Of a stretch of DNA of 64,000 nt, positions 1 through 11,320 are shown piece by piece (the stretch's first letter is position 1; the number at the start of each line of letters is the position of its first letter). The notes beneath the pieces are model-generated. The model saw only the letters and a list, made by a program, of their open reading frames with translations, was not told where the DNA came from and searched no databases. The DNA is from Glossina fuscipes (lineage: Eukaryota; Arthropoda; Insecta; Diptera; Glossinidae), in NCBI RefSeq assembly GCF_014805625.2, contig NW_023998414.1, positions 44,171,561-44,235,560 of the forward strand, read 5' to 3'. Made by a program: the position numbers and the translations under genes.

Positions 1-1040
1 TGGAAAACAAGAAAGTATATTTGCTTATGTTATAAAGCGAAATATACTTTTAGAAAAATTCAACTTAAATCATTTCATTTTTTTTTTTTTTTTTTGCATG
101 CATAAGTAACGAGTAATCAAGTTCGCACTAATTTAGAGTTATTTTATATTTTATTTATATATATGATGAATTGTTCGAAGAAGAAAACAAAAGGTCGACT
201 ACGTTCAAGTTGGATCGAAGTTTTTTAATATCAAAAACTCGGACATTGTTCAATAAATCGTGTTACCATATTTACGTCCGCCATCCTGTCTATTAAAAAG
301 ACAAGCAAACGTATTATAATTGAGAAGGACCGACTGTTAAAGATCCTTAACCTTTCCTCCTAGTATATTTAAGTCATATGAAGGCTTACTTTTCATGGAA
401 ATCTATCCGAACTATAGACCTGTGTTGTCCAAATTTAGTATAGTAAATTTATATGTCTAGTCGCCATTCTGGACATAAAATGCAATAAAATTATAGTCTT
501 TTCCCACGTAAACGTTTATGATGGATAAGGACGTTTATATGAAGAACGGTCAACGTGTGGACAAATTCAAAATCCGAAGTTTCTATATCCATTTCGCAAA
601 GTGACTACTAGTTGACAAATATTAAAAACTGCAAAAACATAAAATATATATATTTATATCCCGTCATATGGAAACTAGTAGTAAAATGGTCGAATCGCAT
701 CCTCTTTTGGTAAGTTCACCAGCGTTCAATTTTCAAATGTAAATTGAATTCAATGGAAGGACGGCAAGAAAAGCTAAAGTCGATTCAAAAAATGATCCTG
801 GTCCGTTGGGCATAACAAAAGTGATTGTATCCGAAATCGTCCTGAGTATTGCAACATCCTCGTAAATGTGATAAGCCCTCACTGCAAGCGATGTACGATA
901 TAAAATCTATTCGTTTGGATATTGTGAATCTCTAGAGAGAAGCCATTGACCATTCGATGAGTAACTCTGAGAGTAACAAATAAAAATATCACATATCCAA
1001 CCAACTAATCCACCAAAGTGCATAAATAATATTTTATTGA
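1..1040. other. Intergenic or intronic AT-rich DNA, nothing recognised
   Basis: There is no open frame above about 60 codons, no splice-flanked coding stretch and no transposon motif that I could recognise. A pure T run lies near 78-95. Confidence 0.5.
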
Positions 1041-1049
1041 AACTAGCAA

Positions 1050-1195
1050 ATGCAGTGCGTTATGTGTTACAGGCTGCAGTATTTCTAGCAGCATATCACA
1101 GGCCGATAGCCTGTGTTGCTAGTGCTCAACGTCTTTTTTTTAGTCTAAGAATTCAATTCATTAGTCTAAAATTAAAATAATAATAATAATAATAT
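1050..1195 (+). mobile_element. 3' tail of a (TAA)n-type LINE (or its SINE)
   Basis: The segment carries the words GATAGCCTGTGTTGCTAGTG and TAGTCTAAGAATT, followed by (AAT)n at about 1175-1195. The same word order (GATAGCCTATGTTG, GTCTAAGAATT, then (TAA)n) ends the LINE relic at 49.49-49.56 kb. Both therefore look like 3' ends of one non-LTR family. No coding part is clear here, so this is a 5'-truncated copy or a SINE tail. Confidence 0.55.
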
Positions 1196-2605
1196 AATTG
1201 GGTTAAAGAGCACAGATGAAAACCGCAAAATTTGACAAATGTAGGGGCATTTCAGAATTATCGCTATACAATATAACGTAATTTAATGAAATGGGACACA
1301 ATATAGGTTTACTGACGTACCCTTGATATGTAGCCAATCTAAAAGACGACCTGGAAGGCTTGCGCGACATCATGACACGACACCACCATTACAATTGTTA
1401 AAAGGCATTGACCATTACTTAATGCAATGCCAAAGTATCAACACGGAAAGCTTTTTGATCGTATGTAATATAAATTTCAAGGCATTCATGTAAACAGGGG
1501 ATTTAGTTGAAATCGGACTCTCTTCATCAGGCTTTCGCTCGCATTTGCTTTGATACAATGTCCTATGTGTTCTACATTTACATGCAGTAATAAAAATTAT
1601 AGGACATGTGCGCCGGCTTGTGTCGTGTTATTGTTACTGATTGGACGACTTGCAGCAACCAACGTCACTCTTTATTTTTTTTTACCAAAAATTTGCTTTT
1701 AATTCATTAAACACACACGCACGCTTTTAATTTATTGTATGTCAGATATATGGTAAGCGTATATATGATACGATAACTGAAGTTTCTTTAGGAATTTTTT
1801 TTATCGTTCCGAAAGTGTAATTTGTAAGATTGGATTAACACGATACTTATTGCCAAACAAATTTGAAAGCAGAATAATCGGTTTTCCATTTCACCACTAT
1901 ACCATCCCAAGATATCTATGGATTTATTGTACCCCACGGATCGATTCAGAAAAGTATTCATATACAAATACATCTCAACATAAACACCAAGTGAACTAAT
2001 TATTTATTTAATACAAATATCGCATATATTACCAACCGGAACAGAGTTTTCATCGATTCCGTCTACTATCATTACAAATTCTATAGGCACCGATCAATAC
2101 GGCTGTAAACGGAAATTGTCGCTGCATTTACAATAGTCAGAGTTATCGAATTTGTAAATAAGCGGTTCTAAATTTGCAAGCGAAGTCTGTGCTATTTTGG
2201 ATTTGGACGATCCTGCAGTACAAATCTAAACTAAGGAACATTAAGATGAACACCTATCGGAAAAGGGAGATTTTAAGTGACAACATAACAAGTTAGAGAA
2301 AAACTACAACTTTCTTCCCAACCGTTCTCGCAAATGCTAATCGTATCAATTCACAGAAGAACTCCGTACAGGGCTAAAAGAAACGGTTAAGAAAATTATC
2401 TTCGGCAGTGACTGAAACTTTTACATCCACCATCTTTATGCTAAAATAGATTATAAGAACAAGTACGAAATGTACATTCGGTCGCGACCAAATTTTTTCT
2501 TCCCATCGCCGCGATCCTAAAATAAATGAAAAGAAGTAAATTTTGATATTGCATAACATAGAGTGCGCGCGGCTGATCTTATCCATTTTCAGAAAAAAAG
2601 TAGAA
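1196..2605. other. Non-coding stretch with one weak LINE-like peptide
   Basis: This stretch is mostly featureless. Near 1404 one frame reads GIDHYLMQCQSIN, which loosely resembles the C-terminal H-x-C region after the RNase H domain of I-clade LINEs. It is only about 15 residues long and is not called as a gene. Confidence 0.35.
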
Positions 2606-2609
2606 ATTT

Positions 2610-3120
2610 ATATGGTAAATGCGTGGTACTTTATGAGTAACAAGCACAAACACGACAAACATAGGTGCTCACAGTTTTTGTTGTACAGACGTGTGAGCGT
2701 TGTGGGGATGTTCTTTCGAAAGTTTAAGTCATTTTCAAAGTCTTTTGCAAGTTTGTAAGCGACTTCTTCATTTTTGCGAACGGAAGAATGTTCATCACAG
2801 ATAGTATACAGTTGCGCAGACAGACAGATGGACAGATGGGCAAGTATGCTTAGGGGCATTCTGCATTTGAATATACTTTATGGGGGTTTTTAAAACTTGC
2901 TTTTGCACGTCATAAATGTATTAAAAAAAATTAAATTTTGATTCATTATAACATTGGTAATCAAGTTTTGTACAGGTATTACAGTATCGGCTAAAGAATA
3001 TGCCTTGAAAAGGTTCTAAATTTATCTGCACTAGCTTATGAGTAATGAGCAAAAACCACGTTTTTATTCTACGTGTGGTGAGGTGTCCACGTTTTACGTA
3101 CTACTGTAGGCGTATCCTTA
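2610..3120 (-). repeat. Dispersed repeat family A, inverted partial copy
   Basis: The reverse complement matches the second half of the copies at 10.4-11.3 and 62.4-63.2 kb. In order it has TTGCTCATTACTCATAA, a poly-T spacer, a CATCTGTCTGTCTGCGCA block, then GAACATTCTTCCGTT and TTGCAAAAG blocks and an ACAACGCTCACACGTCTGTAC block. The open frames at 2543-2859 lie inside this repeat and are not considered genes. Confidence 0.7.
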
Positions 3121-3565
3121 CAAAACTTACAAAACCTTATCGTCCAAAATGGCGCCTATTTCGTTTAATAATATTTATTTAAAATATAGAAGGAACGTGT
3201 GCAAAAACAATTCTACAAACTTTGTCTCATTCAATATGTTCCTTGGTCATGTCCGTCTATCAACGTTTATGCTCTTGGAGAGCTCACAATCACAAAAATG
3301 AAAGCAAAACCTTTTCGATTCATACGTTCTTGAAAGAGCACAAGATTAGTCCTTGAAAGCGCCAAAAAACCAATTAAAACATAAAAATGATGTCTTCAAT
3401 TAGTTACAGTTTGTATAAAAAAGTCATTTCAAAAGTTCATTACGGGAAGAACGAGAAACAGTTCCTTACAATTCAATGGTCAAAAGAAATATTTGATGAT
3501 TTTGTTATGTTCTGTTCCAATAATATTTTCTTCGGTCTTTCACTTTAGGGCTTACCTTGTATATA

Positions 3566-3614
<49 letters not shown>

Positions 3615-4689
3615 CATAGTTCGGATGTTTTTGCCACTTTAGTGCATAAAAAGGCATCGTATTCGCTTAGTATAGTTTGCTTTGCTTTGGTTTGCCTTTT
3701 CTGCGGATAACAGAAATTACGAGCGAAAAGGAAAACGTTAGACTCATCCTCTGCCAAATTTTTCATGCCCACTACATATAAACATAATTTTGATAAATTT
3801 TATCTCAATGGCCGTTATGCTTCGTAGTTTACTTAAAGAAATCTCTTCGCCATTTCTTAGTTTTTTTACTTTTACTTTTATCCATTTCTGAGCGATTCAT
3901 AATAAACTTTACAAACTAGATAAATTTGATCAAACGCTCTTTGAAAATCGTAAAGGATGCATAAAAATATTTGATTGGTCTATCTTCTAGACTTCCTAAC
4001 AACATTTGCACGTAGTTACCAACCATGCGCCATCTAAACGCACAAAGTACCTGCCTTCCACTTTTGCAACAGTAGCAACATAAATTGTTAGGAGGAGCAC
4101 TGATCAACAGCAATATTTATACTTAATAGTATCTCCGGAGCATATTTCTTGATGATATATAAATAGTATGGAAAGGCAAAGTGATTAAACTCCAAAAATT
4201 ATGCGGAAAAAAGCGAATAATTGTCGAAAAATGGGTTTTAATTTGTCTAGTGACGCGGCCATAATTGACCATGAAATTAACCCTATGTATAATATCCTCT
4301 CAAGCAATGAATAAAAGAACAATAAGACAAACGCAAAGATTCTCAATTTTTTTTTCTTTTTTTCTGAATTGAGTACCAACTTAGTCCAAAAACATGTACT
4401 AATTCTTACAATAATTTGCATGGGTAAGTAAGAAGCTTTTTTAATGCATTGCACTTGAGAAGATGTACGCATCATCAGGTCTGTCTGATGGGTGCACAAA
4501 CAATTGTCGCTATGGATCCTTAGACACACAATTGTGTCTTTTTTAGCACCGAACACGCAAGCATCAGCTTTTCAGGAATATATTCACGTGATCGAAGGTT
4601 TTAGCCAAAAATTTGAAAAAATTGTCTGCGTTTGTCGAGGTTTTTCAACTTTAAAGACCTGCAGTTGTGAAATCTTTTATGGAAGCCAA
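3121..4689. other. Non-coding stretch with an (AT)n microsatellite at 3569-3611
   Basis: An uninterrupted AT dinucleotide run of about 40 bases lies at 3569-3611. The open frames that cross it or run opposite each other at 4.2-4.7 kb share no recognisable domain. Nothing else is seen before the Tc1-like fossil. Confidence 0.45.
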
Positions 4690-5200
4690 CGCTAAGCTGT
4701 GAAAGAAGACATGGATTCTTGATGATTGAAAGAATGTGGTATGGTCCGATTAACGACCATTCACATCGAAGAAGCCTTTGATGCGGAATGTCTGCTGACA
4801 ATCAAGCATAATGGATGATTTGGTCCGCTCATTCACATCACTGGTCGTATTCCTTCGACTGAATATTTCGACATCCTCAACGATGAAGTTCTTACTTTGA
4901 TTACCATATTGCGAACACTACCATATTCCGAAATGATACAAACAGTGTATCCAAAAAGTCTTGGTTTTGGAGGCATCAAACATCTTCCCGTGGCCAGCAC
5001 AATCGCCAGACCTCAACATAATTCAACCGTTATGGCAAAGAAAATTCCCATCTCCAACATAATTAAAGTAATTGGCGGATACTTTCGCATAAGAATGCGA
5101 CAGCGTACCGTTGAAAACTGTTCAGACACTGCACGAATCCGCGAAAAATTCCAGCTGTTCTATAAGGCTACAGGAACATATGCGTTACATTACGTACTCA
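4690..5200 (+). pseudogene. Tc1-like transposase fossil
   Basis: This is a decayed transposase of the Tc1 branch (DD34E) spread over several frames. Around 4730-4750 one frame reads KNVVWSD, the first catalytic Asp motif, followed by a stop. From 4822 another frame reads GPLIHITGRIPSTEYFDIL, the block before the second Asp. FRNDT near 4926 corresponds to the family's Q-x-D-N block. From 4982 the frame reads IFPWPAQSPDLNIIQPLW, the hallmark third-acid block, with Gln (CAA at 5024-5026) where the catalytic Glu belongs. KTVQTLHES near 5115 resembles the family's C-terminal tail. Several stops and at least two frameshifts make it inactive. No terminal repeats were found. Confidence 0.75.
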
Positions 5201-5429
5201 TATTCACTTAATCGTTGTTTTTCGAAAATTCATTTATTGAGTTCATTTCAACTGACTGGTTTGAAGAAGTCATAAAAAGCCCGTGCATACGCACACATAC
5301 ACACACACTAACGCACTCACACACTAAGCCATCAACCATAGGTCAGTCTTTGCATAAAAGCAATGAAAAAAGAATTGCATAAAAGTACTCGACAACATGG
5401 CCGTCAAGTATATATGTATGTATATGAAG

Positions 5430-5464
<35 letters not shown>

Positions 5465-6720
5465 TGTAGCTCTATATATATATACGTAGTTCTATACAAT
5501 ATCCGGACAACAGTTTTTAACTTTTTTTAGTGTAATTCATTTCTTCTCAGACGCTATCTCTCTCTTTCGCCTTCCATAGAGGTTGCTTTATTTACATGAT
5601 AAGTGGAAAAAAATTCAAGTCTAAAGGCTACACATATAAAAAAAACAAGAGATTCGATATTTTAATGTAAATGGTAAGTAAATGTTTATTTTTCATTATT
5701 TAGAAATTTGGAAGCAAATCTGTGTTTTTATTTAAATGAAATGAATGTTCCTTTAAAAATAAAATAAAATAATTTACTAAAATCGTACTTTTAAAGAAAA
5801 ATTGTGGAAAATACTCCTTCTCTAACTCATAGCATGAAGTGAATTAGGTATATTACGAAATTCTTAAGAATCTTAAAACTCTAAAAACTCATTTTGCAAA
5901 AGTTAAAATGAATGAGCGACTGACTGAGTGACTTTGTACGTTACTGTCGAATAGTGCATAAGTTGGCTAATTCCGCATTCAAAAGTGCATGAAAAATTTA
6001 TTTTACCTCTTTTTCTTTTTTTTGCTGCCATATACGATTGTGAATTTTTTAAGCGCGTGCCTGTGAACGGAATCAACTTTTTAAGACAACAAAGACGAGC
6101 AATTTATCAGGATAAATGGCCCATACGATACTTAAGATGCTTTCACTTTATTTTCTGTTTGCTGTGAAGGAGAAGTGTTTCTTTTATCTTCTAACATATT
6201 TTTAGGTGAAAGTTTTCTGGTTTTCCAACTTATTTTTTTTTTATATCCGGTTTCTTGAGCAATACAATAACCGCCAAAAATCTAAAATTGTTTTTCTTCA
6301 CTACAAAAAAAAAATTTATTGGTGTGTTGAAAACTTTCAAATTTTGAATGAAATTAAAAATAAAAAAAAAGATTTAAAAACCTTTAGACAAAATGAGAAA
6401 CAAGAAAAAAATATCAATTTTGGGAAAATGCTGGGGTACTGTCATGCTTAGATAAGTTGTGTCAGGGGGACCGATGGAGACAGTTTGTAAATTTTATTTT
6501 TTATAATGACCTAATGAACATTTGGATCAAACCTGCTAACGGAAGTAAATTAATGAGAAAAACATATCGAAATTTCTATCAAGATGACTTGGATTTAATA
6601 TGCAAAATATTGTTGTTGTTGTTTTTTTTTTTTTTGTTGCAAAAAGAAAAATTGTGTTGCTCTGAGCATTTTTCTTAGTTTCGTTTTTGTCCATAGAAGC
6701 TAAATTTAAATACTATCGAC
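5201..6720. other. Non-coding stretch with CA-rich and (TA)n tracts
   Basis: A CA-rich tract lies at about 5288-5325 and a TA run at about 5430-5456. The open frames at 5.98-6.68 kb are built from poly-T and poly-A codons (strings of F, L and K) and show no domain. Confidence 0.45.
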
Positions 6721-6724
6721 CGGC

Positions 6725-6825
6725 AAGACTTGTTAGTTTATTTATTATTATTAAAGAAATAAATTCTAGGACGAAAAGTAGGATGAGGGCTAACAACCGT
6801 GTCTATCGGCCGTTTTTTTTTTTAG
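6725..6825 (-). mobile_element. SINE 3' tail fragment
   Basis: The reverse complement has GGCCGATAG, a short spacer, GTCCTAGAATTTATTTCT and then a degenerate (TAA)n. That is the order seen at the end of the SINE at 15940-16124. The tRNA-like head is missing, so this is a truncated copy. It could equally be a LINE tail, because the two share this end. Confidence 0.5.
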
Positions 6826-6829
6826 TTTA

Positions 6830-9059
6830 ATAAAATCAATAGCTTTAACAAAATCAAAACCTCTATTGGAATATTCGGGGCTCTACGTGTTTCCAAGATG
6901 TCTGTAGGATTAGATGCTCTGAAAATGAATCTTCGAATGTTGGAAAAGTTTTGACATTCAAAAAGTGTATTTAATCGTAAGATTTTGTCTGCAATCGCAG
7001 ATAGGCGGAGTAGATTTCTTAAGGATCCATTGATATTGTTATGAACTTCGCTTTTCTAAGATAGAATTCGTACCACGAGAACAAGAGAAATACACTTCAC
7101 GTTTTCAATTTTACTTTGGCAGTACTCTCGACTTTTCAACTCAAATATTCTTTTTCGACTCAAATGTTCTTGTCCGACTCACTCTGCCTTCCGCCAATAG
7201 TTTATTTGCATACATTTTTACAAGCATATTATTATTACCTAAGTTCATGGCTTCATTTTTAATCCGTTAGTCAGCTTTTCATCGGCCGGCAGCCGCATGA
7301 GGCGCCGTCAATGTGCATTTGGTTTTTCCCTCTTTAGGGAATTTATTATTTGAGAAAATCAATTAGCCGGAAAAAACTGGATTTGGGATTTTCGTAACAA
7401 TATGTTGCAATTGTATGCCTAAGTCGGATTTTTGCAATGGTTTTGAGATACGACTAATGTGGATGACAGGTAGTACTGTCGATTTTCTTCATCAATTCTC
7501 TCTTCAATCTTCTTCCTAGTATACTTCTGAAGCTCAAACTTTCCCATTAATTAATTGAGAATTGATAATTCTTCATCAGAAATTCACAATTATAATTTTT
7601 CTCACTATAAACTGAATGAGTTTATTATATAGTAAATAGGTTATTAACAAAGTGCATTAACGCGCCATGGCTGACGGTTAAGGAACTTGAACAAATTTTA
7701 CACATTTATCGCGTCCCGAATTAAACAACCCAAAGGAAAAAATCTAAGACAATGGACCCGCGTAACATTCTTTGGTCATCGTTTAACATACATCTTTTTA
7801 CTTAATAGAAAGTTAATACCACGTATTTTTAACTCGTCAGCGATCTACCATAACAAATAAATTTCTCAAATATGGCCTTTTACAGTTAAAACAGCTCTAA
7901 ACCGCATTACATACGGCATTGATTCAATGTTCCGAGGCCGCGTGTCAAACTGCAACTGGCGTATGCAAACTCGTTGTAATGCCGAGAGACAAACTTGCCC
8001 CGCTACGGTCGAAAGTTATCTTAGCTTTAACGGCTTTCGTTTTACGAAGTTTATACATATACTTTGATCATGACCTAAGAAGAAGCGTAGAACCTGCAAG
8101 TTACTTCCACTTAATTGCGGTGAATGATCACTCAATTTCTGCATGCAATTGCAAGAACTTTCATTCGGTTTTCGAGAAGCACTCACTTTAATCCTTACAA
8201 ATAAACGATATACTAAAAATTAAAACACAAAATAATTGCATGAGCTAATGATAGATACGTAAATACCGAAGAACCGTAGAAACCCTTCAATATGTAAGAT
8301 AAACATTAAGATTTTTTGCGACCGTTCCTTTTTTTCATATATTGCGCAGTATATAAATCACAAGTCATGGCGGTTCGTGCCTTTGTTGTTTTGTGAAATT
8401 CAACGAAACATATACGCATGTGATATCTGAATGATTCAAAATGTTTCGATAATCAAAATGTGTGCTTCAATATATATTTTCATCGCTTTCTTTATAAGCT
8501 TCATAAGCGAAAGGAGTATTTTTTTTTCTTTTTTTGTTTGATTTTCGTGATAAATGAAAAAAATGTTTAGTGCTGCAAGCATTTTAAAACTCAATTCTTT
8601 CGCATATTCGAAACCATTTGAGCTGATCCGGAAACAGACTAGTTGGGCCTTTCCCTTATATGTAAATTCAACTCGGATCACTTTTATATTTCTCTCTTAC
8701 ACGTAACACTTTTTTTGTTCGTTTGTCATGTTCTTCAAAAATAGAAAAGACACAAAAAATGTAAAATATTCTACTTCCACATTTTATGCAAAAAGGCAAT
8801 TTTTGATTTTCAATTATTGCATTTCCTTTTCGATTTCTTTTATTTATGTATCTATTCTTTCTATAAATATGTTTTATTTTTCTATTTTCACATTTCCTTT
8901 AGCTGCAAATTGACTCTTCGCGGACAGTATGTTTGCTTTTTCCGCCATATGCTTTCCACTTATTTTTTGCTTTTGGCTTTTCTGGTAAAAATGGATTAAA
9001 GTATTAGCGAGTAAGCGAGCTATGGCGAAGGAGCGTGTTAACTTTTCATACTATACTAG

Positions 9060-9060
<1 letters not shown>
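6830..9060. other. Non-coding stretch, one unexplained 90-codon frame
   Basis: Two spots are richer in G+C than their surroundings. One is a short block around 7282-7312 (CGGCCGGCAGCCGCATGAGG). The other is the segment 7900-8190, where a plus-strand frame of 90 codons (7919-8191) is open. It shows no signal peptide, domain or splice context that I recognise, so it is not called as a gene. Confidence 0.35.
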
Positions 9061-9063
<3 letters not shown>

Positions 9064-9110
<47 letters not shown>

Positions 9111-9127
9111 GAGAGAAAGAGAGAGAC
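9064..9127. repeat. (GA)n microsatellite
   Basis: About 64 bases of near-perfect GA dinucleotides with three single-base interruptions. The Ser-Leu repeat frame on the opposite strand is only a translation of this tract. Confidence 0.95.
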
Positions 9128-10436
9128 ACGCTCATAGAAACAGAGACCATATATATACATATATTATATGAATATACACATACATAAATAATCGTTGTAT
9201 GGAAAAAAAGGAAAAATGAGAAATGAACAAAGAAAAAAGAACGATTCATTTGTCGTTCTGCTTCTGTATAGTTGGCGGTCTGTTTTTCGTTAAAATACCA
9301 ATGTTTGCTTAAGTTTTTTTCCTTTTTTTCTTTTTTATATAAGCCGTCGGTTAAATCTAAGGGATTACCGTGTGCTTATAAATGATTTCTTTTTTGCTTT
9401 TGTTACATATGTTAGCCAAGTTTCACTCAAATCTCTTAAATGTTTTTGATTTCGTTTTTTTGGCTTTGTTAAGTTTTTACTTAATCTAAAGCACGATATA
9501 TTATTTTTTTATAATTTAACAGATCGAGCACTTTACGAGGTTTAAGATTACATATAAAGACGAAAAACGGCCTGTAAAATCCTTTAAAAATTTCTCACTT
9601 CAACAGGGACGCGGCAGATAAATTCTTCCCTTCCATTTGTTAGAAAATTCAAGGTTTGTTCCTTTACTTTTTGATGCTCATCATACGAAAAGTGAAAATA
9701 TGATTTTAACAATGTTTTTCCGCAGATTTCTATTTACTTCTTCCCTAAGAGTTACTTTGCGCTTCTCGAAATTGCCGCTTATAATCTCCTAACCTAACTT
9801 GGCTGATCTAACAGATGAACACGATTTATTTGAACTACTTTTCTATCTGCTAACAGTTTCTTTTCTTATGAAACCAAAATTCAAAGAGTACCTATTAGTC
9901 CCACTTGTAAATTAATGTTAGGATAAAGAAACAGTTCATGGAATTTTTATACGACTTTTGGATGACATTAGACTCGCGTATATTTGGTAACACTGATCGG
10001 CTATTGAGTAAAATTAATTTCGCTCTCTTCACGATGCAAAAATTAATCTTTAAAACTTTTTCCACTCTTCCTCGGAACTATAAAGTTTTCCTTTCTGACA
10101 TTCTAGTAATTGGTCTGCCAAGGATTATTAGCAGTTAAACCTACAACAAATTTCACGAAAACTTCTTGGGAGACTCTCGGGAAAAAAAATGTATTTGAAT
10201 AAATTCTTATTTTAATCAACTATAGGATAGAAAAGAAATTGTGTGCCAGAATCATTGCTATGTGACTATACCTAAGAACTTGGGACACTTGAGAATTTAG
10301 TATGTAACAAATTCACCTTTTATAAAAGCCCTTAGCTTTAATTCTGGGAACAAATTGACTATCCACAGTTTACTTGATTGAAATTGAAGTTTTTATTTTA
10401 TAAAAAAAATTTATTAGAATTACTTTTCACTTTTTA
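9128..10436. other. Non-coding stretch, nothing recognised
   Basis: AT-rich with many T runs. I saw no domain-bearing frame or transposon motif. Confidence 0.45.
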
Positions 10437-11320
10437 TTTTTTATACCCAGGACCGAAGGATGGGGGTATATTCATTTTGCCAAAACGTTTGTGACGCCCA
10501 GAAGTAAGCATCAGAGACCCCAGAAGGTATATGTATTCTTGATCAGTATCAAATTCTAAATTGATTTAGGCATGTGTATCTAACCGTGTGTATAATGTCT
10601 ATTGTAAGCATTCTCCTGGCCGCAAAAGGGAAGATGACGACTTCAAATTTGGAAAAAACAAAGGAAGTTCTTACGAGCAGATTGATGGTATTGAAAATCA
10701 GCCCAAGGACTGATGACACGGAGGGCACGCGCAAACCACCGCGTACAATGAGGGAGTGAAAAGGGAATGAAAAATTGGTTTTCTGCTCATTGCTTATAAA
10801 TTATTGCAACTAAGTGTGCAAAAATTTGAACGCATGTTCTGTAGCATTCGTGTACAAGATTGATCACGCCTACCCCATATTATAGTGCATTAAAATTTAA
10901 TTGTTTTTTCAATACCTTTTTAATGCACAGAAACAAGCTTCAAAAACCCTATAAAGTTTATAGATTTTTGGTCATTTTCAAATTTTGGAAACACCTAAAC
11001 ATGTCCGCATGTTCGTCTGTCCATCTGTCTGTCTGCGCAGCAATGTAGTATTTGTGGTAAACATTCTCCTATTAGCGAAAATAAAGATATCGCCCATAAA
11101 TTTGCAAAAGGATTTGGAATTGACCTAAACTTTTCACAGGACGCGCCTACAACGCACACATGCCTCTACAATAAAAACTTTTATTTTGGAAATAGAAGAA
11201 GTCACCTGTGCTCAATCCATATTATGGAGAATGACAATTTTCTTCTTTTACTTTTTTGTCTTTTTCCGGGTAAACGGTGATGGGTGCAAAAGATCCGATT
11301 GCGACCGAATTTAATTTTCT
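10437..11320 (+). repeat. Dispersed repeat family A, near-full copy (two halves)
   Basis: The copy opens with TTATACCCAGGACCGAAGGATG and an imperfect CAGAGACCCC-AGAAGGTATAT block, then GTGTATAATGTCTATTG and GCATTCTCCTGGCCGCAAA. About 430 bp later the same layout returns in altered form: AAAACCCTATAAAGTTTATAG, GTCTGTCCATCTGTCTGTCTG, then AACATTCTCCTATTAGCGAAA. The element therefore looks like a diverged head-to-tail dimer. It aligns along its whole length with the copy at 62.4-63.2 kb and is partly shared with those at 41.2 and 2.6 kb. The frames within it (10574-10759, 10860-11048) are by-products. Its class is unknown; no terminal inverted repeats or transposase were seen. Confidence 0.75.

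Noticed and set aside
2543..2859. Opposed frames of 71 and 83 codons
   Set aside because: Both lie in the inverted family A repeat.
9046..9249. Ser-Leu repeat protein frame on minus
   Set aside because: It is only the translation of the (GA)n microsatellite.
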